Source: Tragulus kanchil
Lineage: Eukaryota > Chordata > Mammalia > Artiodactyla > Tragulidae
Direction of reading: 5' to 3'
Assembly (NCBI GenBank): GCA_022376925.1
Contig: JAIOJX010000032.1
Location: forward strand, 198,396,939 to 198,460,938
DNA: 64,000 bases
Shown: piece by piece, positions 46,425-57,719 of the stretch
How the letters are laid out: every line of letters starts with the position of its first letter
Numbering within the stretch: the first letter of the stretch is position 1
Notes under the pieces: model-generated
The model's input: only the letters and a program-made list of their open reading frames with translations
What the model was told of the DNA's origin: nothing
The model's database searches: none
Made by a program: the position numbers and the translations under genes

Positions 46425-47108
46425 TAGAGCACTCAGCTGGTGATGTAGCCTTGTGTGTTTAAATGTGTGAGAAACCCTTCCCATCTCCTTGCATGGGAAT
46501 TGGTTCTAGAACATGTCAATTGCAATTTTTATTCAACTTTGTTATGTGTATGAAAACCTGTTTTTTTTCTGCATTAAAAAATTCTTATGAACAATTTGTA
46601 TAAAGTCAAGGAATACTGGCTAAAACCCAGTAAGAATGGCTCAATACTAGATAAATAGAAAAATTTTTTTAAAACTGGAGAAGATGTCTATATGAATTTC
46701 ATGGAAATCTAGTATTGTCTACCTACTTAGAATTCTAGGGAAATTTATTCTAAGAAAGTTTATAGTCATAGCAAGACAAGACTGACTGATTGAGTAGCTA
46801 CCATATTAAAATAATCAAGTACTTAAAAAGAATGTTCAACACTTCTGAATTCCTTAGACACAAAAAAGATGTACAGATTTATACTATGTATTCTCAACTT
46901 GAAAAACTAGAAATAATTAAAGACTAAAATGTGTAAAAAAAAAAACACTACATGAATAACCTAAAAAAAAAAAAAAAAAAACCCACATCTCAAGTGTTGC
47001 TTTTTAAAATAATTTCAGAGTACAGAGTCCTTTCTATATAACATAAAATTCAAACTCCAAAAAATAAAAGTGATAATTTCAACTACATGAAAAATTAAAT
47101 CCCTCCAA

Positions 47109-47520
47109 GATAAAATCCACCATAAACAAAATCAAAAATCAGATAATAAACTGGGAAACACTTGCAATCCATGTTTCAAAGCATTAATTTCCTAATATAT
47201 ATGAGATTAAAATCTCCTACAAACCAATAACAAAAAGACCAATAATCCAATATAAAAATAGAAAAGAATATGAGCGGGCATATCACAAAAGAGGAAAATT
47301 AGTTATTTTAAAACATATGAAAAGATGCTCAGTCTAGATAGAGAAAAAGAAATATAAACTCAAACTGTACTGAGCCTACACTTTCACTACGATAATCATC
47401 AAAGATCAAAAAAAGATGATAATGTCCTCATGGTTTGAGGTTTGAGGAAATGCTGCTGTCACTCATCAGTGTGACTCTCAAATTACCATAGCCTCTATGG
47501 AGGGCTATTTGACTGTGACT
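47109..47520 (+). mobile_element. L1 ORF2 3' fragment
   Basis: Order typical of L1: 'ACTGGGAAACACTTGCAATC', 'AAATCTCCTACAAACCAAT', 'ACATATGAAAAGATGCTCAG', 'GCCTCTATGGAGGGCTATTT'. Many stops. Confidence 0.7.
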
Positions 47521-47537
47521 AGCTTTAAAACAAAGAT

Positions 47538-47756
47538 CTTCCTAGGTAGAACTAGTGGTAAAGGACCCACGTGCCAATATAGTAGATGTAAGAGACTTGA
47601 GTTTGATCCCAGGTCGGAAAGATCCCCTGGAGGAGGGCAGAGCAATCCACTCCAGTATTCTTGTCTAGATAAACTCATGGACAGAGGATCCTGGCAGTTC
47701 ATGGTCCATAGAGTAACAAAGAGTTGGACATGACTGAAGTGACTTGGTAAGCATGC
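47538..47756 (+). mobile_element. Bov-tA SINE
   Basis: Plus strand: head 'TCTTCCTAGGTAGAACTAG', B box-like 'GAGTTTGATCCC', tail ending 'GTGACTTGGTAAGCATGC'. Its last ~40 bp recur at 48815-48858 as the left edge of doublet 18 copy 2. Confidence 0.83.
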
Positions 47757-47849
47757 ACACTGCTAAGGAAAGGAATTTTTCTGACTAGCAGGAATCATCA
47801 CAACTGTCTGCCTCCCCTGACTTTTTTCCATTCCCTTTCTTGTAGCTTG

Positions 47850-48062
47850 TTGTTATTGTTTAGTTGCTAAGTTGTCTCTGACTCTTTTTGTAACCCCATG
47901 GACTCTGGTCCACCAGGGTCCTCTGTCCATGGGATTTCCCAGGCAAGGATACTGGATTGGGTTGCTATTCCTTCTCCAGGGGATCTTTCTGACCGATGAT
48001 CAAACCTGCAGCACTCTGAATTGGCAGGTGAATTCTTTATCACTGAGACACCATGGAAGCCC
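47850..48062 (-). mobile_element. Bov-tA SINE
   Basis: Minus strand; TCTTGTAGCTT (47839-47849) and TCTTGCAGCTT (48063-48073) form the target duplication. Copy at 48947-49159. Confidence 0.9.
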
Positions 48063-48435
48063 TCTTGCAGCTTAGTGATGAGCTAGTTCACCAGGTTGGA
48101 GTTGGGTCTTGAGGCTAGTAGAAGACCTGTGGTAAACAGCAACATTGGTATGCAAAGGCGCTAACTGAGCTCTGGCTGCTTGAGGATATTTCCCATTCCA
48201 AGAAGCATCACCTGTCACAGAATTAAGCAAGTATTCCCTCCCAGATCACCCTAGAAATACAGAGCAAATATATATGATATACATGAGTACAGGGTCCTCT
48301 TCCTGGAACACTTTCTTTGGTGCATCCTGCTATGCCCAGCACAGAATGCCTCTCCTCAGGACCTTACTGAGACAGTGAATGCTCACACACTATTACCCTA
48401 CCATCTGTGAGCCTTCCTAGTAAACCTAATTTTAT
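48063..48435. other. Intergenic, nothing recognised
   Basis: No recognised repeat or coding pattern. Copy at 49160-49532. Confidence 0.45.
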
Positions 48436-48662
48436 GGAACTTCCCTAGTGGTGCAGTGGGTAGGAACTGGCCTGTCAATGCAGGAGACACAAGTTTGATC
48501 CCTGGTCTGGGAAGGTTCGACATGTTTTAGAATAATTAAGCCTGTGAGCCACAACTACAGAGCCTTCAAGCTGAGCTACTGAAACCTTCACTCCTAGAGC
48601 CTGAGCACCACAGCAGGAGTTAAAGTTGCATATGCCTCACAGCCAAAAAACCAAAACATAAA
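48436..48662 (+). mobile_element. CHR-2-type SINE, present three times
   Basis: Plus strand: 'GGAACTTCCCTAGTGGTGCA' head, B box-like 'AGTTTGATCCC', shortened body. Copies at 49533-49759 and 50691-50917 come from doublets 18 and 19. Confidence 0.85.
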
Positions 48663-48946
48663 ACAGAATAATACTGTAACAAACTAAATAAAGATGTTAA
48701 AAAATGGTCCACATCCTCAAAAAATCGAGGTGCAAAATCCATTATGTAATATATGTGTTAAGCTGATAACAACAGTTCCATTTGAGAAGACTCAGTGTTT
48801 GCCTTGGGGAGAGTAAAGAGTTGGACATGACTGAAGTGACTTGGTAAGCATGCACACTGCTAAGGAAAGGAATTTTTCTGACTAGCAGGAATCATCACAA
48901 CTGTCTGCCTCCCCTGACTTTTTTCCATTCCCTTTCTTGTAGCTTG

Positions 48947-49159
48947 TTGTTATTGTTTAGTTGCTAAGTTGTCTCTGACTCTTTTTGTAACCCCATGGAC
49001 TCTGGTCCACCAGGGTCCTCTGTCCATGGGATTTCCCAGGCAAGGATACTGGATTGGGTTGCTATTCCTTCTCCAGGGGATCTTTCTGACCGATGATCAA
49101 ACCTGCAGCACTCTGAATTGGCAGGTGAATTCTTTATCACTGAGACACCATGGAAGCCC
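48947..49159 (-). mobile_element. Bov-tA SINE (doublet copy of 47850-48062)
   Basis: Same insertion with the same target duplication. Confidence 0.88.
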
Positions 49160-49532
49160 TCTTGCAGCTTAGTGATGAGCTAGTTCACCAGGTTGGAGTT
49201 GGGTCTTGAGGCTAGTAGAAGACCTGTGGTAAACAGCAACATTGGTATGCAAAGGCGCTAACTGAGCTCTGGCTGCTTGAGGATATTTCCCATTCCAAGA
49301 AGCATCACCTGTCACAGAATTAAGCAAGTATTCCCTCCCAGATCACCCTAGAAATACAGAGCAAATATATATGATATACATGAGTACAGGGTCCTCTTCC
49401 TGGAACACTTTCTTTGGTGCATCCTGCTATGCCCAGCACAGAATGCCTCTCCTCAGGACCTTACTGAGACAGTGAATGCTCACACACTATTACCCTACCA
49501 TCTGTGAGCCTTCCTAGTAAACCTAATTTTAT

Positions 49533-49759
49533 GGAACTTCCCTAGTGGTGCAGTGGGTAGGAACTGGCCTGTCAATGCAGGAGACACAAGTTTGATCCCT
49601 GGTCTGGGAAGGTTCGACATGTTTTAGAATAATTAAGCCTGTGAGCCACAACTACAGAGCCTTCAAGCTGAGCTACTGAAACCTTCACTCCTAGAGCCTG
49701 AGCACCACAGCAGGAGTTAAAGTTGCATATGCCTCACAGCCAAAAAACCAAAACATAAA
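49533..49759 (+). mobile_element. CHR-2-type SINE (second copy)
   Basis: Copy of 48436-48662. Confidence 0.85.
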
Positions 49760-50690
49760 ACAGAATAATACTGTAACAAACTAAATAAAGATGTTAAAAA
49801 ATGGTCCACATCCTCAAAAAATCGAGGTGCAAAATCCATTATGTAATATATGTGTTAAGCTGATAACAACAGTTCCATTTGAGAAGACTCAGTGTTTGCC
49901 TGTGAGTAAGGATAAGACAGAAACATTCTGTGAATTCCCTGCAGATCCACGGCAGAGGGCATGGGTTATGATCCTTAGTTGGGGAATGAAGATCCCAAAA
50001 CTGGTACTTTACGGGGAAAAAAAAAGACAGGAATATTTTACTATATACACCTTTGTGCCTTTTAAAAGTTTGGATGAAGAAAATGTATTATATTTCTAAT
50101 AGAAAACATTGAATAAAATAAATTATTCTAGAAGTCCAACAAGCGATGGCAGGAGCTAGGTAGGGATCACTAGCTGGTAGGGTTAGGATAGTATGGTAAG
50201 ATAGAAGGGATAGAGGAGGCTGGTGTAGACCACTCCTGAGATTTCTTTCAAATATGAGGACCTCAAGGACAATGGTGCCCCAATACAGCTAGACAGAAAC
50301 AAAAGCCGTTTGACATGTATTCTACTTCCTCTCTGCCAATTTTCTTTCTTTTCACCTTTGAGAAGCCCTGGATGTTACACCGTGCTAGTTTTGGTGGACT
50401 TTTTTTTTTTTTTTTGTAAAAAAGATTTTAGACGAAAGAGGACAACCTGAGACTGATTATTGATTGAGGACAACCTAATGCTCTTTAAGATGAGTGACTT
50501 CCAATTTTCAAGAATGTTCAGCTTAAATCATGTTGATTCTTTTCATTCCCACCTATAAGGAAGCCATCAGACAATCATGCTTACAAGTTGAGATACTTGA
50601 AAATGCCAAAATGCTATTCCCAAACCTAAATATAGAATCTCACACTATTACCCTACCATCTGTGAGCCTTCCTAGTAAACCTAATTTTAT

Positions 50691-50917
50691 GGAACTTCCC
50701 TAGTGGTGCAGTGGGTAGGAACTGGCCTGTCAATGCAGGAGACACAAGTTTGATCCCTGGTCTGGGAAGGTTCGACATGTTTTAGAATAATTAAGCCTGT
50801 GAGCCACAACTACAGAGCCTTCAAGCTGAGCTACTGAAACCTTCACTCCTAGAGCCTGAGCACCACAGCAGGAGTTAAAGTTGCATATGCCTCACAGCCA
50901 AAAAACCAAAACATAAA
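50691..50917 (+). mobile_element. CHR-2-type SINE (third copy)
   Basis: Copy of 48436-48662. Confidence 0.85.
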
Positions 50918-51775
50918 ACAGAATAATACTGTAACAAACTAAATAAAGATGTTAAAAAATGGTCCACATCCTCAAAAAATCGAGGTGCAAAATCCATTAT
51001 GTAATATATGTGTTAAGCTGATAACAACAGTTCCATTTGAGAAGACTCAGTGTTTGCCTGTGAGTAAGGATAAGACAGAAACATTCTGTGAATTCCCTGC
51101 AGATCCACGGCAGAGGGCATGGGTTATGATCCTTAGTTGGGGAATGAAGATCCCAAAACTGGTACTTTACGGGGAAAAAAAAAGACAGGAATATTTTACT
51201 ATATACACCTTTGTGCCTTTTAAAAGTTTGGATGAAGAAAATGTATTATATTTCTAATAGAAAACATTGAATAAAATAAATTATTCTAGAAGTCCAACAA
51301 GCGATGGCAGGAGCTAGGTAGGGATCACTAGCTGGTAGGGTTAGGATAGTATGGTAAGATAGAAGGGATAGAGGAGGCTGGTGTAGACCACTCCTGAGAT
51401 TTCTTTCAAATATGAGGACCTCAAGGACAATGGTGCCCCAATACAGCTAGACAGAAACAAAAGCCGTTTGACATGTATTCTACTTCCTCTCTGCCAATTT
51501 TCTTTCTTTTCACCTTTGAGAAGCCCTGGATGTTACACCGTGCTAGTTTTGGTGGACTTTTTTTTTTTTTTTTGTAAAAAAGATTTTAGACGAAAGAGGA
51601 CAACCTGAGACTGATTATTGATTGAGGACAACCTAATGCTCTTTAAGATGAGTGACTTCCAATTTTCAAGAATGTTCAGCTTAAATCATGTTGATTCTTT
51701 TCATTCCCACCTATAAGGAAGCCATCAGACAATCATGCTTACAAGTTGAGATACTTGAAAATGCCAAAATGCTAT

Positions 51776-52077
51776 GTGCCCTGTGCCACTAGAACTTCAG
51801 TGAAATGGTTCTCTCAAAAGTTGCAGAAAATCTCTATGATGAATGCAGAAATCTTCAAAATCCTAGATAATTCAGAGGATTTTTTTACTCTGCAGGGAAC
51901 TGGGGAGTTGCCAGGCAAAGCAAACGCTTTCTGCTTGTTCGAGTTCTGCCTACAGTTTTCAATTGGATGTACTTTCCATTTCTCATCACAGTGCTGCCAG
52001 TTGCTAGGAATGACTACAGACTTTACTTCAAAGAGAAGAACTTAAAAAAAAAAAAAAAAAACCAAGATTAGAAGGAT
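51776..52077. other. Unassigned, with a poly-A run
   Basis: A 99-residue ORF on the plus strand (51746-52045) has no recognised similarity. A pyrimidine tract ending in CTGCAG at about 51880-51895 looks like a splice acceptor, and an A18 run lies at 52043-52060. Possibly an old retrocopy or L1-derived. No gene called. Confidence 0.35.
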
Positions 52078-52405
52078 GTAAGAAATCATAAAGATCAGAG
52101 CAGAAATAAATGAAAAAGAAGAAAACAATGAATGGACTTACGGACACAGCTGGGGAAGAAAAGGGTAGGACAAACTGAGTAACGTAGACTGCTACACACG
52201 ATCATGTGTGAAACAGATGGCTAGTGGGAAGTTGTTGTATGATACAGGGAGCTCAGTCTGATACTCTCTGACAACCTAGAGGCATGGGATTGCAGAGTGG
52301 GGAGAGACTCAAAAAGGAGGGGATATATGTATTCTCTTGGTTGACTCATGGTGTTGAATGGCAGAAATCCAACACAACATTGTAACTATTAACAAGAAAA
52401 AAATT
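52078..52405 (+). mobile_element. L1 fragment with internal deletion
   Basis: 'ATAAAGATCAGAGCAGAAAT' (52088-52107) is an L1 ORF2 motif. About 25 bp later the sequence jumps to the ruminant L1 3' region ('GAATGGACTTACGGACACAG', 'GATGGCTAGTGGGAAGTTG', 'CTAGAGGCATGGGATTGCAG'). So either the element lost its middle or two L1 pieces abut. Confidence 0.75.
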
Positions 52406-52534
52406 TCAATGTCCAAAAGGTGAGGTTAATGAGCAGTAGGGAAATGAGTAATAGTCTGACAAATATCAACAAATACACTCTTAGAAAAAAAGGCTAATTG
52501 CAATTGTTGAGTAAAAAAAATAATAATAATCATA

Positions 52535-52765
52535 CTACTTATAGAATACTCACTGTGGCAGGCACAGTACTCAGCAATTTACATTCATAATTTTATTTAG
52601 CCCTCACAGCAGTTCTATGATGTTGGAATAATAATTATCCCTACTTTCCAGGAGAGAAGGCTTGCAATGGCTGAATTTCCTTGACCAGGCTTACATAGCT
52701 TGTGGATGGTGGAGCTGATATTTGAATCTAGGTCTTATTCCAAAATGGCGCCTTCAGTCATGATG
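52535..52765 (-). mobile_element. MIR SINE, long copy
   Basis: Reverse-complement MIR: 'GGCAGGCACAGTACTCAGCA', 'TTATTTAGCCCTCACAGCAG', 'ATTATCCCTACTTTCCAGG', 'TTGAATCTAGGTCTTATTCC'. Diverged but nearly full length, and outside any doublet. Confidence 0.8.
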
Positions 52766-53655
52766 TTTATAGTACTTGACACCATCCAGGTATAAACACT
52801 ACAACTGACAATTGAGACTTTTTGAGACTTTTTAAGGTGTGAGCATAAAGCAAAAACAAAACAAAACAAAACACTGTCCCTTTAAAACACCTGTGTAGGT
52901 TCTTTCTCTCTTGGGCCTCGGTAAGACTGGGGCATATCTCATGGCTCATAGCTAATTAAAAACAAAAAAAATTCTCCTGTACTTCTCATTGCAATAACAA
53001 TCTCATTTCAGAATTAAAATGGCCAGTCCATGGTAATAATCTAGACTCCAAACTTTATTTGAGGTTAAAACTCTTATTTCACCCAGCAACACTGTTTCTT
53101 CATCCAATTTGGGAGTAGCCTGGGAGGTGAGGGGAGGAAAATAGTGAGAGGAAGAGATATATTAGGGGCAGAAAAGGTTAAACTTGGCTGGCTCTTCCTG
53201 TCACACAGTCGTGATCTCACTTTGCTCATCTCTGAGCTTGGCAGGTGGCCATAGCTGACTCATTATGTCTTGGGGAACTTTTATGTGCTTCTCAAAGATT
53301 TCCCCAGTGGAAACATCCTCGGCTAAGGCAATACTTCTCATTTTGGTATCTGCTTGTTATTCTTCCCCAGACCATGGTCATCCAGGGGTTTACTCTGTTG
53401 GGAGTCTCATCTTCCCTCTAAACAGCTCCCTTGGCTGGTATCATACTTGCTCCTAGCCTGAGCCTCACAGTTAATCCCTAGGAAACATGGGTTGAGTGCT
53501 GCATTGAGTGCAATGCAGTCTCCGCCACTTCCCATATTCTCACTTTTCTTGAAATGGGTATGGCATCCATCTGTGTTTTTTCATAGACTTCTAGGGATGA
53601 AGATCAACCTTTCTAGGTTGCTTCCTTCACATCCCATTAATTGGCTTGTGGTGAC
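52766..53655. other. Single-copy unassigned DNA
   Basis: About 890 bp without a recognised family, apart from an (AAAAC)n run at about 52853-52872. The small ORFs at 53265-53456 and 53492-53731 show no known domains. Confidence 0.5.
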
Positions 53656-54019
53656 TGTCGTGGTCCATATGTGGGTTGGAAAAGAATTTCCCAACAGGAG
53701 GCAGGATGAGAGGAGAATTAAGTTTTATTAGAGTGGGAGATGCTGTTAGAATAGCAGGCCAGTTCAAGGGAAAGCTGAACCCTTTCACAGGCTAGCAGCC
53801 AATTTTTATAACCTCAAGACAGAAAATTCCTACTAGGATGATGACATTAGGTGATTGGTTAGGATGCCATAAGGTGAATAATAGGGTGGGTATTTTACCT
53901 AATGTGGGGGTGAGGAAACTGGCCAGTTTAGATTTGGAGGCTCAAGGCAATGATTGCTGTTGGGCTTGGTCAGTTTCAGAGATTTTTATCCTGTGACTTT
54001 GGTACAGGATCCACAGACA
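53656..54019 (-). mobile_element. ERV solo LTR (same family as 60322-61015)
   Basis: On the minus strand it runs from TG to CA and keeps a CCAATCACCTAATG box near 53854, the TATA-like TATAAAAATTGGCTGC near 53790-53805, and a CTCTAATAAAACTT poly-A signal region near 53720-53740. No internal retroviral sequence flanks it. Transcription would go leftward. The same landmarks occur in the same order on the plus strand at 60322-61015. Confidence 0.8.
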
Positions 54020-54224
54020 CTTCTCTCTTCCCCCAAGGTGGTGAGGAGTGTGTGTTTGAGTCAGAATTGATAGTGAATTCCATAATACTTCAATAACTCT
54101 CTCCAAATGATGTTGGACTCACACAGGAGTAAGAGGCAGCTTGCTGCAAGCAGCAGTGAGCAGTAGCTGGAAGCAAGGTCTTAGTTTCCCAAACCAGGAG
54201 TCCTAACCACTGGACCACAGGAGT

Positions 54225-54680
54225 TAGCAGTTAGGGCAAAGATGAATTCAAGCAAGGAGGCAGAAGGTAAAGAGGAAAGTAAAAAGTTTACTGAAAAGAA
54301 AGTATGTGCTGAAAGGCACAGGGGCAAAGCTCAGAGAGAGAGTTGCACCTTTGGGAAGCTTAAATCCTTTATAAAAGGGCAGTTTTCTGGGTCTGTCTTC
54401 CCTCAGGCCAATCACCTTGCTTTGACCTCCCTGGTTAATTTGTCTCAGGATCCTCCCCTGGGATGCACACCCTTGCCAAGTCAGATCTCTAAGTGAAGGC
54501 TTCTGGAAGAAACAAGACTGATTATGGCCTGGAATTACCCTCTGACTTTTTGATACCAAGGAGCCTTTCTGTGCATGTGTAGTATCTCCCTTAACAGGCA
54601 GGATTTTTTCCCTTTCTTTGTCCTTGCCATAATTATTCCCTTGAGGTAACAGACAAAGATTAGCTATTTACCCTGGGTTT
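54225..54680 (-). mobile_element. Second ERV LTR family (tentative)
   Basis: Minus-strand reading shows a GATTGGCC CAAT-type box near 54409, TTTATAAAGGATTTAAGC near 54370, and 'TTTCAGTAAACTTTTTAC' near 54285. Layout fits an LTR. At 54193-54222 the complement of a tRNA-Glu-like 'GTGGTCCAGTGGTTAGGA' is also seen. Boundaries are uncertain. Confidence 0.5.
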
Positions 54681-55049
54681 GTTGGCTGTAAATTCCTCAA
54701 CTGGAGGCCACATATCTCTTATCTCAAGAAATGCAAGCAAAAGTGTGGCTGTTTGTAAATTTCCAACCTGGAGCCTATCTATCTGCCATCTCACAAAGAA
54801 ATTCTCTTCAAAAATAGTCCTCTTTCTTAGCCTCTCCAACCTTTTACCTATCCTTGAGGCTGCCCTTAGGCTAAGGACTGCCAAGCAAGTTCCAGAATAC
54901 TTCTTTTGCAAATATGCTCATTTTAGATTGTAGAGGTACCGTTCTCAGTGAATTTATTTCTTCTTTGTACAATAATTCAAAGATGAAGCAGAGAGAGTAT
55001 GAAGGTAAAAGAAAAGCATTTAAGTGCCGACTGAAAAGAAATGAACAAC

Positions 55050-55330
55050 TTGAGAGTTGTGGGTTGAGTTTTATTTGGGCCACAATTAGGACTGCAGCCA
55101 GGAAGACAGCACCTCAGATAGCTCTGAGAGACTGCTCCAAAGAGGCAGCAGGAGGAGGGCCAATACATAAGATTTTGAGAAGGGGGAGCTTACTACCAAT
55201 AAACAAAAGGTTTTTGGTTAGTCACAAGGATCTGTTGTCACCATGAAGGGATTTAGTGCTTTTCTAAATATGAAGAGATGCAAGGGTTGAGACAACAAAT
55301 TAGTTCCTAAAAACATCCACCTGTCTAAAG
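55050..55330 (-). mobile_element. ERV LTR (BTLTR1-like)
   Basis: Contains, on the plus strand, 'GTTTTATTTGGGCCACAATT' and 'AGGACTGCAGCCAGGAAGAC', then 'CCAATACATAAGATTTTGAG' and 'AAGGGATTTAGTGCTTTTCT'. This is the complement of an LTR 3' half and may extend to about 55500. Copy at 56140-56420. Confidence 0.65.
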
Positions 55331-55604
55331 ACCTGTCCAAAGACCTGCCCTGCCAGATTCCTTGGAACACACAGTGCCTCACTCCACCCTGAACTGCCTC
55401 AGAGGGTATTAAAGGTCAGCAGCTGTCAGCACGGGGTCAATCTCCGCAGAGGCAGATGGCAAATGCCCTTGTTCAGTCATTGGCAATGTAATTGGTAAAT
55501 TTCAACTATAGTTGACATAAACAAGAATACACCCTCAGAGGGACAGCAGGCAAACAGATGAGGAGTTACTGCCCTGAGTTTCTTCAGCAAGTTATAAGCA
55601 TGCA

Positions 55605-55694
55605 CATGAAAGTGAAGGACACTCAGTCGTGTCCAACTCTAGGCAACCCCATGGACCAGCCATGGAATTCTCCAAAGCACGAATACTGGAACAG
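55605..55694 (-). mobile_element. BovA-type SINE tail, cut by a CHR-2 SINE
   Basis: Starts 'GGACACTCAGTCGTGTCCAA' and stops at 'GAATACTGGAACAG', where a CHR-2-type SINE begins. In copy 1 only the first 90 bp of that inner SINE is present. The full arrangement is in copy 2. Confidence 0.8.
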
Positions 55695-56139
55695 GGGCTT
55701 CCCTGGTAGCTCAGCAGTAGAGTTTGCTGGTCAATGCAGGAGACATGAGTTCGATCCTGATCCGGGAAGATCCCACATGCTGTCAATCAGGAGTTTAATG
55801 CCTATCTAATCTGCCATCTCACAAAATGCAAGCAAAAGTGTGGCTTTGTAAATTTCAACCTGAGCCTATCTATCTGCCATCTCACAAAGAAATTCTCTTC
55901 AAAATAGTCCTCTTTCTTAGCCTCTCCAACCTTTTACCTATCCTTGAGGCTGCCCTTAGGCTAAGGACTGCCAAGCAAGTTCCAGAATACTTCTTTTGCA
56001 AATATGCTCATTTTAGATTGTAGAGGTACCGTTCTCAGTGAATTTATTTCTTCTTTGTACAATAATTCAAAGATGAAGCAGAGAGAGTATGAAGGTAAAA
56101 GAAAAGCATTTAAGTGCCGACTGAAAAGAAATGAACAAC

Positions 56140-56420
56140 TTGAGAGTTGTGGGTTGAGTTTTATTTGGGCCACAATTAGGACTGCAGCCAGGAAGACAGC
56201 ACCTCAGATAGCTCTGAGAGACTGCTCCAAAGAGGCAGCAGGAGGAGGGCCAATACATAAGATTTTGAGAAGGGGGAGCTTACTACCAATAAACAAAAGG
56301 TTTTTGGTTAGTCACAAGGATCTGTTGTCACCATGAAGGGATTTAGTGCTTTTCTAAATATGAAGAGATGCAAGGGTTGAGACAACAAATTAGTTCCTAA
56401 AAACATCCACCTGTCTAAAG
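56140..56420 (-). mobile_element. ERV LTR (doublet copy of 55050-55330)
   Basis: Same element at the offset of doublet 20. Confidence 0.65.
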
Positions 56421-56784
56421 ACCTGTCCAAAGACCTGCCCTGCCAGATTCCTTGGAACACACAGTGCCTCACTCCACCCTGAACTGCCTCAGAGGGTATT
56501 AAAGGTCAGCAGCTGTCAGCACGGGGTCAATCTCCGCAGAGGCAGATGGCAAATGCCCTTGTTCAGTCATTGGCAATGTAATTGGTAAATTTCAACTATA
56601 GTTGACATAAACAAGAATACACCCTCAGAGGGACAGCAGGCAAACAGATGAGGAGTTACTGCCCTGAGTTTCTTCAGCAAGTTATAAGCATGCACATGAA
56701 AGTGAAGGACACTCAGTCGTGTCCAACTCTAGGCAACCCCATGGACCAGCCATGGAATTCTCCAAAGCACGAATACTGGAACAG

Positions 56785-57127
56785 GGGCTTCCCTGGTAGC
56801 TCAGCAGTAGAGTTTGCTGGTCAATGCAGGAGACATGAGTTCGATCCCTGATCCGGGAAGATCCCACATGCTGTGGAGAAACCAAACCACGAGCCACAAC
56901 TCTTGAGCCTGTGCTCTAGAGCCCTGGAGCCGCAACTATTGAGCCCATGTGCCGCGACTACTGGAGCCCATGTACCCTAGAGCCTGAGTTTCACAACAAA
57001 AGAAGTCACCACAACTGAAGCCTGCTCACCTCAACTAGAGAGTAACCTCCACTACCTGCAACTAGAGAAGAGCCTGCAGCCCAGTGAAAACCCAGAATAG
57101 CCAAAAATACATAAACAAATAAATTCC

Positions 57128-57158
<31 letters not shown>

Positions 57159-57165
57159 TAAAAGA
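56785..57165 (+). mobile_element. CHR-2-type SINE nested in Bov-tA
   Basis: Full-length plus-strand element: 'GGCTTCCCTGGTAGCTCAGC' head, a good B box GAGTTCGATCCC, a body of GAGCCACAACT-type repeats, and a tail of A14 followed by (AT)n at about 57127-57162. The 14-base target duplication has one mismatch. Confidence 0.92.
57127..57162. repeat. A-run plus (AT)n microsatellite in a SINE tail
   Basis: A14 followed by about nine AT units. Likely length-variable. Confidence 0.9.
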
Positions 57166-57421
57166 ATACTGGAATAGGTAGCCCTTCCCTTCTCCAGAGG
57201 ATCTTCCCAACCCAGGGTCTACTACATCTGGATCTTTTACCAGTTGAGCTACAGGAGAAGCCCAGATAAAGGGGCTGAATATTCACTAGTTAAGGAGGAA
57301 TTTGGATCTCCTATTTCCTGGTGTTCATCCCAGCTCCATTTCCCCAAGGGGAGGCAAAATTCTTATCCTTATTTAGCTTTTATCAGAAGTGTCATGACGT
57401 CAGCTCATAATGAGTATTTCT

Positions 57422-57707
57422 CTCTTTTTTATTAAAGTTTATTTTTTTGGTGGGGGGAGCCACTTCTATTGGTCTTTCATTTATTTCCATCTTTCTTCTT
57501 TGGCCTGTGTGGGTCTCCCATCGCAGTGGCCTCTCTTGCTACAGAGCACCAGCTCTGGGCACATGCATTCCAGAGCTCAGGCTTGGTCGTTGGACACATC
57601 AGTCCAGCTGCTCTGTGGCACGTGGGATCTTCCCAGGCCAGGGATTGAACCAGTGCCCCTTGCACTGCAAGGTGGACTCTTTAGCCTCTGGACCACCAGG
57701 GAAGCCC
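57422..57707 (-). mobile_element. CHR-2-variant SINE (young subfamily)
   Basis: Exact 12-base target duplication ATGAGTATTTCT at 57410-57421 and 57708-57719. Lies outside all doublets, so it is an independent insertion. Confidence 0.93.
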
Positions 57708-57719
57708 ATGAGTATTTCT

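Larger units (their letters stand above)
44889..47108. repeat. Doublet 17: direct tandem repeat, unit ~1112-1114 bp
   Basis: Copy 1 is 44889-45994 and copy 2 is 46003-47108. It overlaps doublet 16, so 43773-44039, 44889-45157 and 46003-46270 are three copies of one segment. Copy 2 has several changes near its left edge (46040-46050), and two A/T-run length differences later. Confidence 0.94.
47718..49901. repeat. Doublet 18: direct tandem repeat, unit 1097 bp with filler
   Basis: Copy 1 is 47718-48804 and copy 2 is 48815-49901, with the paired ORFs at 47872/48969. The 10-bp filler at 48805-48814 ends in GAGAGT, close to the GAGTAAC preceding copy 1. Confidence 0.95.
49483..51775. repeat. Doublet 19: direct tandem repeat, unit 1158 bp with filler
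   Basis: Copy 1 is 49483-50617 and copy 2 is 50641-51775, the longest unit in the window. The 23-bp filler at 50618-50640 vaguely resembles the bases before copy 1. Overlap with doublet 18 leaves 48386-48804, 49483-49901 and 50641-51059 as three copies. The right 720 bp is unassigned and includes a T16-T17 run. Confidence 0.95.
54731..56874. repeat. Doublet 20: direct tandem repeat, unit ~1090 bp with noisy filler
   Basis: Copy 1 is 54731-55783 and copy 2 is 55826-56874. In its first 80 bases copy 2 lacks five single bases or pairs relative to copy 1, all in short runs; after that the offset is a constant 1090. Filler 55784-55825 ends in a degraded reading of 'TATCTATCTGCCATCTCAC'. Copy 1 ends inside a SINE. 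Confidence 0.95.
56695..57262 (-). mobile_element. Bov-tA SINE split by a CHR-2 SINE
   Basis: The tail part is at 56695-56784 and the head part at 57166-57262 ('TTGAGCTACAGGAGAAGCC'). The inner element inserted at GAATACTGGAACAG, repeated as GAATACTGGAATAG at 57166-57179. Confidence 0.88.
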
